Positions 17,236 through 24,460 of a stretch of 40,498 nt of DNA are shown here, piece by piece. The translations under genes were made by a program, and so were the position numbers. Position 1 is the stretch's first letter; each line of letters starts with the position of its first letter. The notes under the pieces are model-generated. The model saw only the letters and a list, made by a program, of their open reading frames with translations. It did no database searches and was not told where the DNA came from. This DNA is from Bacteroidaceae bacterium (GTDB taxonomy: Bacteria > Bacteroidota > Bacteroidia > Bacteroidales > Bacteroidaceae). The stretch lies in assembly GCA_017381015.1 (NCBI GenBank), contig JAFOCV010000031.1, positions 1 to 40,498 of the forward strand, given 5' to 3'.

Positions 17236-18600
17236 TTATTGACAAGTTAGGATAAAACGAAAACCAACATCACTGTAAGACGCTTCCGTACCGCATATTT
17301 TACAATCTGCTTCAAGGATTTTAGAATCAGAATTGTATGATCCACCAACACAATAATAGTAGGCATCCCTTGTTAAAGTCATTTCAAAAACATTACCAGT
17401 CATATCATATATTCCCAATTCGTTGGGGGCTTTTGTTTTTACATTTCGTTTTGTATCAGTATTCTCTGAATACCATGCAACGTCATCTGGTGTGTTACTA
17501 CCACTATATGTGTAATTTTGACTCTGATTACCGCCTTTAGCTGCATAGTCCCATTGATCCGAAGTTGGTATAGAAAAATTCAACTTAGTTTGGTTGTTAA
17601 TCTTTTCAATACAAGAGAGGGCTGAATAATATGAAATTGAACTTATTGGTTTTTGTGACGAAGAACTTGTGCCATTGATAGAATAATACAAAGCCTCCGT
17701 AACTTCTGTTTCGCCTATAAGATAGAAGCCACCTGAATATCCAGATACAGGAATCATTTTAAATTCGACGCCACTAGCTTTTACATATAAACCTGTACGC
17801 CAATTATTATGCGAACTTTCTGAAGGTATTGCCATATATCCACTCTCACCAACTTTTAACATATCGGAAGTACATGTACGAGTATAAGCAAAGTCAGAAC
17901 CAACCAAACCTATGTTTCTATCTGAATCAGTGAATGTACCATATATATAAGGAGTGCTACCATTCGATGCAACGGTAGATGTAATCATAGCATTTGACGT
18001 TGAAAACTGGTTAATAGCAGGAGCAAATGTTGTATAGACAGAAATACCTGTTGTGTATATTTTTGCACCAGAAGTACCAGTGAAGCGTATGCGTCCAGTT
18101 TTAGGTGTTAACGATGCTTGTACAGTCAAAGAACCATTGTTATAAGCATAGGTTCCATTCAAATCCTCATAAATCTCCGTATTTGAATTGAGTGATACGA
18201 GTGAAGAACTAGAGAATGTCGCATTAACAAAGTAACGCGCTTCGCATTTTAGGTTAGAACCTGTTGCTAGATTTCCATCATAGCTAACAGACCAGCCCGA
18301 TGAAGAGTTGTAAGTTGCTTCACCTGGAACAATGTTGCTACCATTGTAGAACGTAATGTAAATCTTGTCGCCATTTGTCCATGACGAAGTAGTTGTTCGT
18401 GTCTGAACTTTTACACCATTGGATTGCTGGTCGAACCCTACCACATCTCCAACGAACTCCATTGGAATGGTGTGAGTTGTTTGTTCGTTCTGTGTTTTGT
18501 TCTGTTCTAAATCGAGAAAGTCTTCATCAGAACATGATCCTAATGCAAAGCATACGCTTGCTACTAGAAGCCCATTTGTAAAAAAACGAATATATTTCAT
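17236..18600 (-). CDS. Surface lipoprotein: fimbrillin-like domain plus SUMF1/FGE-like domain
   Basis: This 454-residue lipoprotein has its lipobox at FALGSC (Cys23), followed directly by acidic residues (SDEDF), which resembles the Bacteroidetes lipoprotein surface-export signal. Residues about 45-280 are Ser/Thr/Asn-rich beta structure like fimbrillin-type proteins. Residues about 283-454 match the formylglycine-generating-enzyme-like (SUMF1) fold: IGETEVTEALYYSI, FSIPTSDQWDYAAKGG, ELGIYDMTGNVFEMT and DVGFRFILT. The SUMF1 fold also appears in binding and pilus-tip proteins, and the catalytic Cys pair of true FGE is not evident, so a structural or ligand-binding role is likelier. It lies in the middle of the six-gene envelope operon. 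Confidence 0.75.
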   Translation of the reverse strand: MKYIRFFTNGLLVASVCFALGSCSDEDFLDLEQNKTQNEQTTHTIPMEFVGDVVGFDQQSNGVKVQTRTTTSSWTNGDKIYITFYNGSNIVPGEATYNSSSGWSVSYDGNLATGSNLKCEARYFVNATFSSSSLVSLNSNTEIYEDLNGTYAYNNGSLTVQASLTPKTGRIRFTGTSGAKIYTTGISVYTTFAPAINQFSTSNAMITSTVASNGSTPYIYGTFTDSDRNIGLVGSDFAYTRTCTSDMLKVGESGYMAIPSESSHNNWRTGLYVKASGVEFKMIPVSGYSGGFYLIGETEVTEALYYSINGTSSSSQKPISSISYYSALSCIEKINNQTKLNFSIPTSDQWDYAAKGGNQSQNYTYSGSNTPDDVAWYSENTDTKRNVKTKAPNELGIYDMTGNVFEMTLTRDAYYYCVGGSYNSDSKILEADCKICGTEASYSDVGFRFILTCQ

Positions 18601-18631
18601 ATCAATTTGAATGTTGTTAATTTATGGCCAA

Positions 18632-20845
18632 TTATAATCTGCTCCGTATTCTTTTTTGAGATGAGGGTGTGTCATAATTCTTATCAGAACTATACTCTGT
18701 AACCGAGACCGTAACGCCAGAACTTGAAGAGTTATTCCAGTTCTTGTCGCTTTGATACCCAGATACAGAAAGAGTTGTACCACTTGCAGTATTCGTGTCG
18801 TAATTCTTATCAGAACCGAATCCTATTATGGTAAGACTTCCTGTTGAATTATCCATATTATCCCAGTTGTGATCATCGTCGTAATCTTTTCTAAGGAATA
18901 AACCTCCATAATTCAACTGAGTAACATCGAGTGTGAGTGAATAAGTACCCTCTTGAAGGTCAGTCAATGCGATAACAATCTTTCCGAAACGAGCATCTGT
19001 ACCACTATTCTCAGAAGCTGTTACCGTAAAGATATTAGCCGATTGGGTAATTGACAACCACGATTGAGATGTTGTAACAGAATATGTTCCATCTGTCAAC
19101 ACTGTTATTGCTTCAGATGTTCCTCCTTTTGAATAGAACAAGATTTCTCTTGTATCAACTCTAAGATAACGAGCATCCTGAGTAACGACTACACGAACCT
19201 TTTGATTGTGTATGGTTTCAAAAATCAAGGTTGCAGTACGACTGTTTACCGAAGCATTATCAGATGCGGTTACCTTTACATCAACATTCCCTGTGCCGCT
19301 TGTCTTTGATAGGGTCAACCAAGTAGAACCATCTTCCACTTTTGCAGACCAAGAATCGTTTGTAGATATAGACACATCTAATACTCCTCCCTTACTTGTA
19401 TAAGTGAGAAGATTGTTTGATACGGTGAAATATTTCCCTTTTTGGATAACATTGATTGTCGCGGATTTATCAGCCATAACAACCATAACTTGACCACTTC
19501 GTTCATCATCACTTGTATTCTCAGAAACAGAAACAGACAAGGTTAAATTGCCAGATGCCGTAGTTGGGGATATGGTTATCCAGCTATCACTTGCAGAAGC
19601 AGTCCATGTTCCATCTGTTTGAATGTTGATGATTTGAGTGGACGACTTGTCTTCAAAGTTCAGAACTGTCGTGTTAACATCGAATGTTTTACCTGCTTGA
19701 GAAACAGTTACAGCAACATCAATACTCAATCCTGTTTGAGTCAAGTGAATGACACCTGAACGGTTAGCAGTATTAGGATTCTCAGATGCAGTTACCTTTA
19801 CGGTCCCATCACCTTCACCTTGGCTTGGAGATACTGTTATCCATGATGGAGCAGATGAAACTTTCCAATTTGTATTACTTAGTACAGAAAAGTTCTGAGA
19901 TCCACCTGCCGCATTAAATGATAATTCAGATTCTTCAGTTTCTATATAAATTCCACGCTGTCGAACAGGAATCTGAATGCGTTGACTTCCACCGATAGAA
20001 AGATTAACATACCCAGTTCTTTCGCTAGTCGATGTGTTTGGAGATACACTAACTTTCATTGTTGATGTACCAGATTCCCCTGATGCTGGAGAAATATCAA
20101 TCCAACTAGCAGATGATGATGCTGTCCATGATGCCTCAGCGTTTATTGTTACATTAACTGAACTAGCAGTGTTATTAAACACGAGTGACTCTGTTGATGC
20201 ATTTATGGAGGCAGGAACTTGTCTAACAGTTATTTTCTGTGAAGCATTTGTAGTTCCATAATGGACAACCGAAATGGTTCCTGTTCGGTTCGAATTAGAC
20301 TCATTCGCAGTTACGGCCAATGTAATAGTATTATCTTTTTGTGAGACAGTAAGCCAATTTGCAGAAGAAGATGCCGACCAAGAACAGTTTGCGGTTACCG
20401 TTATAGTCTCGGAATTCGGAGTTCCCGCAAAGTCAATCTCTGACTTTGATAATGATATAATGGGAGTAGCCCCAGCCTGAGTAACAGAAATTGGAGTTTC
20501 ATACTTCCAATCACTAACGTTGGATTTGAGATAGAATATTCCTGTACGAGCATCATCGCCAGACTTATTTTCTGTTACACCAACATTAACTGATGCAGAT
20601 GAAGAACCTGATGTAGGGGATGTTGATATCCAATCAATTTCATTTTCTATTTCCCATGGTGTTTCTGTGCTTGTAACTTGAAGAGATTTGCTTGAAGCCA
20701 AAGCTGAATATGATAAAGCAGTCGGAGTCACTGTCATGTATCGAGGAGTTAGAGTTGGATATAACCCCCACCCTTCGTTGTATTTCTCGATACATCCAAT
20801 GAATAGAATACTAATTATAATGTATAAGAAAATATGCTGTTTCAT
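18632..20845 (-). CDS. Lipoprotein with seven BACON domains and a repeated acidic tail
   Basis: This 737-residue lipoprotein (lipobox LFIGC, Cys18) carries seven consecutive BACON domains of about 85 residues (roughly 37-124, 127-209, 211-296, 298-384, 386-469, 471-557 and 558-645). Each has the W-x-x-x-S-x-x-W core, a TSGxG-like turn and a closing VTQ strand. BACON domains are carbohydrate- or mucin-binding modules or spacers on surface proteins. The tail (about 653-737) has four units of about 21 residues with the motif SDKNYD or SDKNWN followed by a Ser-rich turn and a TxSV strand. The frame ends abruptly in a basic peptide (KRIRSRL), apparently after a one-base shift in an A6 tract. The stop lies 31 bases before the fimbrillin/SUMF1 gene. 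Confidence 0.85.
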   Translation of the reverse strand: MKQHIFLYIIISILFIGCIEKYNEGWGLYPTLTPRYMTVTPTALSYSALASSKSLQVTSTETPWEIENEIDWISTSPTSGSSSASVNVGVTENKSGDDARTGIFYLKSNVSDWKYETPISVTQAGATPIISLSKSEIDFAGTPNSETITVTANCSWSASSSANWLTVSQKDNTITLAVTANESNSNRTGTISVVHYGTTNASQKITVRQVPASINASTESLVFNNTASSVNVTINAEASWTASSSASWIDISPASGESGTSTMKVSVSPNTSTSERTGYVNLSIGGSQRIQIPVRQRGIYIETEESELSFNAAGGSQNFSVLSNTNWKVSSAPSWITVSPSQGEGDGTVKVTASENPNTANRSGVIHLTQTGLSIDVAVTVSQAGKTFDVNTTVLNFEDKSSTQIINIQTDGTWTASASDSWITISPTTASGNLTLSVSVSENTSDDERSGQVMVVMADKSATINVIQKGKYFTVSNNLLTYTSKGGVLDVSISTNDSWSAKVEDGSTWLTLSKTSGTGNVDVKVTASDNASVNSRTATLIFETIHNQKVRVVVTQDARYLRVDTREILFYSKGGTSEAITVLTDGTYSVTTSQSWLSITQSANIFTVTASENSGTDARFGKIVIALTDLQEGTYSLTLDVTQLNYGGLFLRKDYDDDHNWDNMDNSTGSLTIIGFGSDKNYDTNTASGTTLSVSGYQSDKNWNNSSSSGVTVSVTEYSSDKNYDTPSSQKRIRSRL
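18652..18657 (-). other. A6 tract with apparent frameshift at the end of the BACON gene
   Basis: On the coding strand the run reads CAAAAAAG. In the present frame it leads to KRIRSRL and a stop at 18632. Removing one A gives KEYGADYNWP and a stop at 18622, which continues the tail motif seen upstream (EYSSDKNYD). This points to a recent or variable single-base change. Confidence 0.55.
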
Positions 20846-20846
20846 C

Positions 20847-22442
20847 TTAAATGAATACTGTTATACCAAGTTTAACATTGAACCCTTCGCTCCATTTTTT
20901 TATCTTTGGAGAAACCTCTGATAATACTGTATATCCATCTGATTTTGTAAGATTGAATGAGTATTCTGGCGATAGATTTAGCGCAAAATAATCTACAAAT
21001 GCTGCTGAAAACCTTAATGAAACAAGAGCACTAGCTGCATAAGCACCATCTGCAGGGGTTACTGTCACTCCACTCTCCATTGTCTCTTTTAACTTCATGA
21101 AATTTACACCAATCTGAGGCGTTAGACGGAAGCGAGTAGATATAGGGACCCCATATCCAATCTTTCCTAACACGTTCATAGCTGGAGTATAGTTACTAGC
21201 AAGAGGTTGAGTGTTATTTCCACTCCAATATATTGTTTCGCTTTTGCTGACACCATAGAGATAGGATGCTTCTACGTTTACATTGTGAATATAACCACCA
21301 ATGGTTGCGCCCATAGCAACGAAAGTTCCAGCTCTTACATTAGTTTCTATGTAGAATTCACTTTTATAATTGTATATTTTGCTTAAAACAATATTTACGT
21401 TTGGGTTAGAACTGCTAAGTTTCATGCTCTTGATATAGTCCTTATATCCAGCTTTTGTTGCCTTGATATTATATGTGCCAGTAGTGAGTACTGTTGAAAA
21501 GGGAGCTGAACCTTTGTGTTCTTTGTTGACATAAATATTAGCTCCACTTGGAGTAGTAGTAAACCTATAGTTTGCTATCTGACTCAAAGATACACTGATG
21601 TCAGTCGTTTGATTCTCGTTAATAGTGACAGTTCTTGTCTCAGTGCGATAACCATCTGAAGACACCATAACCTCATGCTGACCAATTTGTAATTCAACAG
21701 GTTCCAATGCAGAACGTCCTATCGAGCGTCCATCAACAAACACTTCAGCCGAGTATGGATTCACGTGTACACTGAGTTTGCCTTTTATTGGATTTAGGTC
21801 ATTGACAATCAAAGAATGTTCTTTGTCATTAACAGCTATTTGTCCCTCTTTGGGATAATAACCTTTAGCTTCTACCTTATAGGGGAACTGACCGTGTGCC
21901 ATTTCAATAGTTGCTTCTCCTCTTGAATCAAGATTTACGCTCATACCATTAAGGGATAGCGATGCGTTGGCTGGATAGATTTTAATGTTCAACCTCTGTT
22001 TCTTTGTGTAATCATAGTTTGTCACGAACACCTGGTCATGAGTAATTTTCATGATATATGTTCGAGCCTTTTGTATGGTAATTGGAAAATAATAGTTAGG
22101 TAACGATCCAAATTGCTGATGACGAATACTAATATGCCTAATACCAAACGGAACCCAGAGCCATATCTCACCAACATGGTCATCCTCTACTTTTGTAATC
22201 CCGATTTTTCCAACATCAAAAGAGAACCCCTTTTGAGTCGTCTGCACACGGATAAGCGCACACTTATCTCCATTTTGATCTTCAACTGCATATCTTCCAT
22301 TTGCAGTCAAATCCTTCTCATCAAGATAAAATTCTGTGACGGATATGTCCTGGGCATTTGTTGTCAACACACAAACAGACATAAAAACCATCAATATTGA
22401 AAGTCTTGAAAAGTATGAAATTATATAGTAGCCAGATTTCAT
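20847..22442 (-). CDS. PEGA-domain protein with barrel-like C-terminus, first gene of the operon
   Basis: The 531-residue protein has a long signal peptide ending in TNAQ (about residue 31), an N-terminal beta domain (to about 148), and three PEGA-type repeats (about 150-217, 221-288, 291-356). These are recognisable from PSGANIYVNKEHKGSAP and TYNIKATKAGYKDY. The C-terminal 175 residues alternate hydrophobic and polar residues with aromatic strand ends and finish in KLGITVFI, as in outer-membrane barrels with a terminal aromatic-containing strand. PEGA domains are thought to be envelope scaffolds. It is one base upstream of the BACON gene, so the pair is translationally coupled or nearly so. 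The enzymatic function, if any, is unknown. Confidence 0.78.
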   Translation of the reverse strand: MKSGYYIISYFSRLSILMVFMSVCVLTTNAQDISVTEFYLDEKDLTANGRYAVEDQNGDKCALIRVQTTQKGFSFDVGKIGITKVEDDHVGEIWLWVPFGIRHISIRHQQFGSLPNYYFPITIQKARTYIMKITHDQVFVTNYDYTKKQRLNIKIYPANASLSLNGMSVNLDSRGEATIEMAHGQFPYKVEAKGYYPKEGQIAVNDKEHSLIVNDLNPIKGKLSVHVNPYSAEVFVDGRSIGRSALEPVELQIGQHEVMVSSDGYRTETRTVTINENQTTDISVSLSQIANYRFTTTPSGANIYVNKEHKGSAPFSTVLTTGTYNIKATKAGYKDYIKSMKLSSSNPNVNIVLSKIYNYKSEFYIETNVRAGTFVAMGATIGGYIHNVNVEASYLYGVSKSETIYWSGNNTQPLASNYTPAMNVLGKIGYGVPISTRFRLTPQIGVNFMKLKETMESGVTVTPADGAYAASALVSLRFSAAFVDYFALNLSPEYSFNLTKSDGYTVLSEVSPKIKKWSEGFNVKLGITVFI

Positions 22443-22485
22443 TGTGTTACCTTAATCAATTTACTGCTGGCTACCATGCAGAAAT

Positions 22486-22517
22486 AAAAGTTATATTTGT
22501 TATATATATAATACAAG
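22486..22517 (-). promoter_or_regulatory. Probable promoter of the six-gene envelope operon
   Basis: On the minus strand CTTG (22514-22517), one mismatch from TTTG, is followed after 20 bases by TAACTTTT (22486-22493), one mismatch from TAnnTTTG. It lies 43 bases upstream of the PEGA gene start and next to the first direct-repeat copy. Confidence 0.5.
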
Positions 22518-22540
22518 TAAAGCGTGGAGCCAGTTCTGAT

Positions 22541-22714
22541 GCTCGCTTCACAGTCTGGGGCTCCTGGAAATTGCCCTGTAAGTCGAAACGAGCAACGCCG
22601 AAGCCCCACGCCAGTTGTTTTATAACTCACCACATAAGTACCCATTAGTGCCATTGGCATAATGACACACCAATGGCAACAAGGTACAATGAGGGTTGTA
22701 TATAACTACCCACG
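22541..22714 (+). repeat. Direct repeat, copy 1 (about 175 bp)
   Basis: This segment recurs at 23747-23922 in the same orientation, with roughly four fifths identity by eye. It opens with GCTCGCTTC, which can pair with GAAACGAGC about 40 bases later. It also contains a perfect hairpin GCCATTGG / CCAATGGC around CATAATGACACA. Nothing in it reads as a protein. It may be a dispersed structured element. Confidence 0.8.
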
Positions 22715-23002
22715 GGACATTCACGTTGCTTTGTTTTTGACTTACACGTTGAAATTTTTCCAGGATCTCAGACTGTCAAAAGCAAAGCGTTAGTAAACGC
22801 CTTTAATATATATACGTTCTACCGTAATTCCTACACTAAGGAATCGTTATCACGGATAGAACACTGCAAATATACAAAGAATATCCAAGAGTCCCAATTA
22901 ACAACAAAACAAAATCATGCAAAACAATGTCATTTGTAATCAAATGCAGCATATAATAATGTTTAAACACTCACATTTCTATTAATATACCATACATCGT
23001 AA
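22715..23002. other. AT-rich spacer with no recognisable gene
   Basis: No open frame of note on either strand. It lies between the first direct repeat and the wHTH remnant, and probably holds decayed sequence of the same remnant. Confidence 0.5.
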
Positions 23003-23320
23003 AAAAAAGTTGCCGGTAATATTATCGCAGACATCGCACATAAAGATGGTTCATTAAAAGCATCAAAACGAGGGGTACTCAAAACTGGACTGCAAAGTGG
23101 ACTCGAAAGTAGACTCGAAAGTGCACTGCAAACTGCACCAAAAAGTGCACTCAAAATATTGGAACAAATACACATCAACCCACAATATACCTTGACAGAA
23201 TTAGCAAAGCAAACAGGTTATTCAAGAAGTTGGATTGCAGAAACAATGTAGCGACTTCAAGAACAAGGCATCATAAAGCATGTCGGTTCTGATAAAACAG
23301 GTCATTGGAAAATTATATGA
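23003..23320 (+). pseudogene. Decayed C-terminus of a RecG-like/AlbA-type wHTH regulator
   Basis: The frame begins after a stop and has no start codon in a sensible place. It first reads a Leu/Lys/Ser repeat linker (GVLKTGLQSGLESRLESALQ), then a winged-helix domain (ILEQIHINPQYTLTELAKQ ... GYSRSWIAETM). An in-frame TAG (23249-23251) interrupts it, and the rest (RLQEQGIIKHVGSDKTGHW) continues in the same frame to a stop. This layout is the usual C-terminus of ATP-binding RecG-like proteins in Bacteroidetes. Both the 5' loss and the internal stop mark it as a remnant. Confidence 0.7.
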
Positions 23321-23323
23321 TAG

Positions 23324-23336
23324 TTTAACCGTTAAA
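23324..23336. promoter_or_regulatory. Palindromic operator candidate upstream of the XRE regulator
   Basis: TTTAAC-C-GTTAAA is a perfect inverted repeat with a one-base centre, ending 12 bases before the ATG at 23349. XRE regulators of this kind commonly bind such sites in front of their own gene. Confidence 0.5.
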
Positions 23337-23348
23337 ATAGAACATAAG

Positions 23349-23633
23349 ATGTTATTAGGACAAAAGATAAAAGAACTTAGGTTAGAGAATGGTGTTTTAC
23401 AAAGACAATTAGCATCCCTTCTTGAGATTGACACCCCTATGTTTTCAAAAATAGAAAGAGGTGATAGACGTGCAAAACGCACACAAGTAATTCAGATAGC
23501 CAACTATTTCAATGTTGACGAAAAAGAACTTCTTACCCTTTGGGTCGCGGATAAAGTCCTCGATGCAGTGGAAGATGAAGCTGAATTAAAGTCAGACGCA
23601 ATCAAAGTAGCTCAATCAAGCATCGCTTTGTAA
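23349..23633 (+). CDS. XRE-family regulator of the restriction-modification-associated type (orphan)
   Basis: I start this at MLLGQKIKELR (23349), giving 94 residues. The longer in-frame start at 23280 lies inside the upstream remnant and adds a tail not seen in the family. The helix-turn-helix covers about residues 5-60 (KELRLENGVLQRQLASLLEI, then MFSKIERGDRRAKR), with FNVDEKELLTLWVADKVLDAV following. This second half is typical of regulators that sit beside DNA methyltransferase genes in Bacteroidetes. No methyltransferase or nuclease remains here, so it is an orphan. A terminator hairpin follows at once. Confidence 0.8.
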   Translation: MLLGQKIKELRLENGVLQRQLASLLEIDTPMFSKIERGDRRAKRTQVIQIANYFNVDEKELLTLWVADKVLDAVEDEAELKSDAIKVAQSSIAL

Positions 23634-23639
23634 TTACAA

Positions 23640-23682
23640 AATACGGGAACTTTCTGGTATCATTTCATAATGTTCCCGTATT
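23640..23682 (+). terminator. Terminator hairpin after the XRE regulator
   Basis: AATACGGGAAC (23640-23650) pairs perfectly with GTTCCCGTATT (23672-23682), with a 21-base loop and a short TTCTTG tract after it. Confidence 0.7.
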
Positions 23683-23746
23683 CTTGTATCCGATTATTAA
23701 AGGAATATATTCTATATTCGGTTAAAGCTTGAAGTCATGCACTGTC

Positions 23747-23922
23747 GCTCGCTTCAGACTCTGTAACTCCTGGAAATTACACTGGAAGTCGAAACGAGCA
23801 ACGCAGAAGCTCCACGCCAGATGTATTATAACTCACCTCATAAATACCTCCAAAGTACCATTGGCATAATGACACGCCAATGACAACATGGCACAATGAG
23901 GGGTGTATATAGCATATCCACG
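23747..23922 (+). repeat. Direct repeat, copy 2 (about 175 bp)
   Basis: Same orientation and order of motifs as 22541-22714: GCTCGCTTC, CTCCTGGAAATT, AAGTCGAAACGAGCAACGC, CCACGCCAG, TATAACTCACC, then the CCATTGGC/GCCAATG hairpin. The hairpin stem is kept although its flanking bases differ between copies. Tandem array B begins immediately after it. Confidence 0.8.
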
Positions 23923-23924
23923 TT

Positions 23925-24260
23925 TCTCCTCGCTCGAGGAAATACGAAACGCAAATTACAGAACCATTTCCTCGCTCGCGGAAATGCAAAACGCAAATCA
24001 CAAAACCATTTCCTCGTCCGCGGAAATGCAAAATGCAAATTACAAAACCATTTCCTCGTCCGCGAAAATGCAAAACGCAAATTACAAAACCATTTCCTCG
24101 TCCGCGGAAATGCAAAACGCAAATTACAAAACCATTTCCTCGCTCGTGGAAATGCGAAATGCAAATTACAAAACCATTTCCTCGTCCGCGGAAATGCAAA
24201 ATGCAAATTACAAAACCATTTCCTCGCGTGAGGAAATGCTAAACGCAAATTACAAAGCCC
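23925..24260. repeat. Tandem array B: eight 42-bp units with a hairpin in each
   Basis: The unit TTTCCTCGTCCGCGGAAATG + CAAAACGCAAATTACAAAACCA repeats eight times at a period of 42 bp. Every unit holds an inverted repeat TTTCC...GGAAA; in the first and last units it is fully paired (CCTCG/CGAGG and TTTCCTC/GAGGAAA). Because 42 is a multiple of three, several frames stay open on both strands, but the low-complexity products and the absence of any start region make coding unlikely. No spacers are present, so it is not a CRISPR array. Confidence 0.85.
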
Positions 24261-24382
24261 CCACCTTTTTGGAGACCTTAGCTACTAACGTAGCGTTATC
24301 AAATCTGCGGTAAGGAGAAACCTGATTTATTTTCCTACTACTCCGATGACTCTGAAGTCTGAGCTTTCTCTCTAGAATAAGG
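24261..24382. other. Intergenic stretch between array B and the ppiD terminator
   Basis: No gene is seen. A five-base-pair hairpin GCTAC-TAAC-GTAGC (24281-24294) is the only structure noted. Confidence 0.4.
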
Positions 24383-24431
24383 AAAAAGAGAGAGGGTGAG
24401 TCATAATCACCATGGATTAGACTCACCCTCT
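24383..24431 (-). terminator. Intrinsic terminator after ppiD
   Basis: On the minus strand a perfect 12-bp stem (24420-24431 paired with 24391-24402, AGAGGGTGAGTC/GACTCACCCTCT) is followed by CTCTTTTTCC. Confidence 0.85.
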
Positions 24432-24460
24432 ATTGATGTTATTGAAACGATACCGTTGGC

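Noticed and set aside
18645..18660. Programmed -1 frameshift at the A6 run
   Set aside because: A -1 shift leads into an unrelated frame; only a change equivalent to removing one base restores the tail motif.
22541..23922. Template/variable repeat pair of a diversity-generating retroelement
   Set aside because: Differences are not limited to adenines, and there is no reverse transcriptase.
23925..24260. Possible CRISPR array
   Set aside because: The units abut with no unique spacers and no cas genes are nearby.
23896..24313. Several long open frames on both strands across array B
   Set aside because: A 42-bp repeat is a multiple of three, so frames stay open automatically; the products are low-complexity copies of one 14-residue unit.
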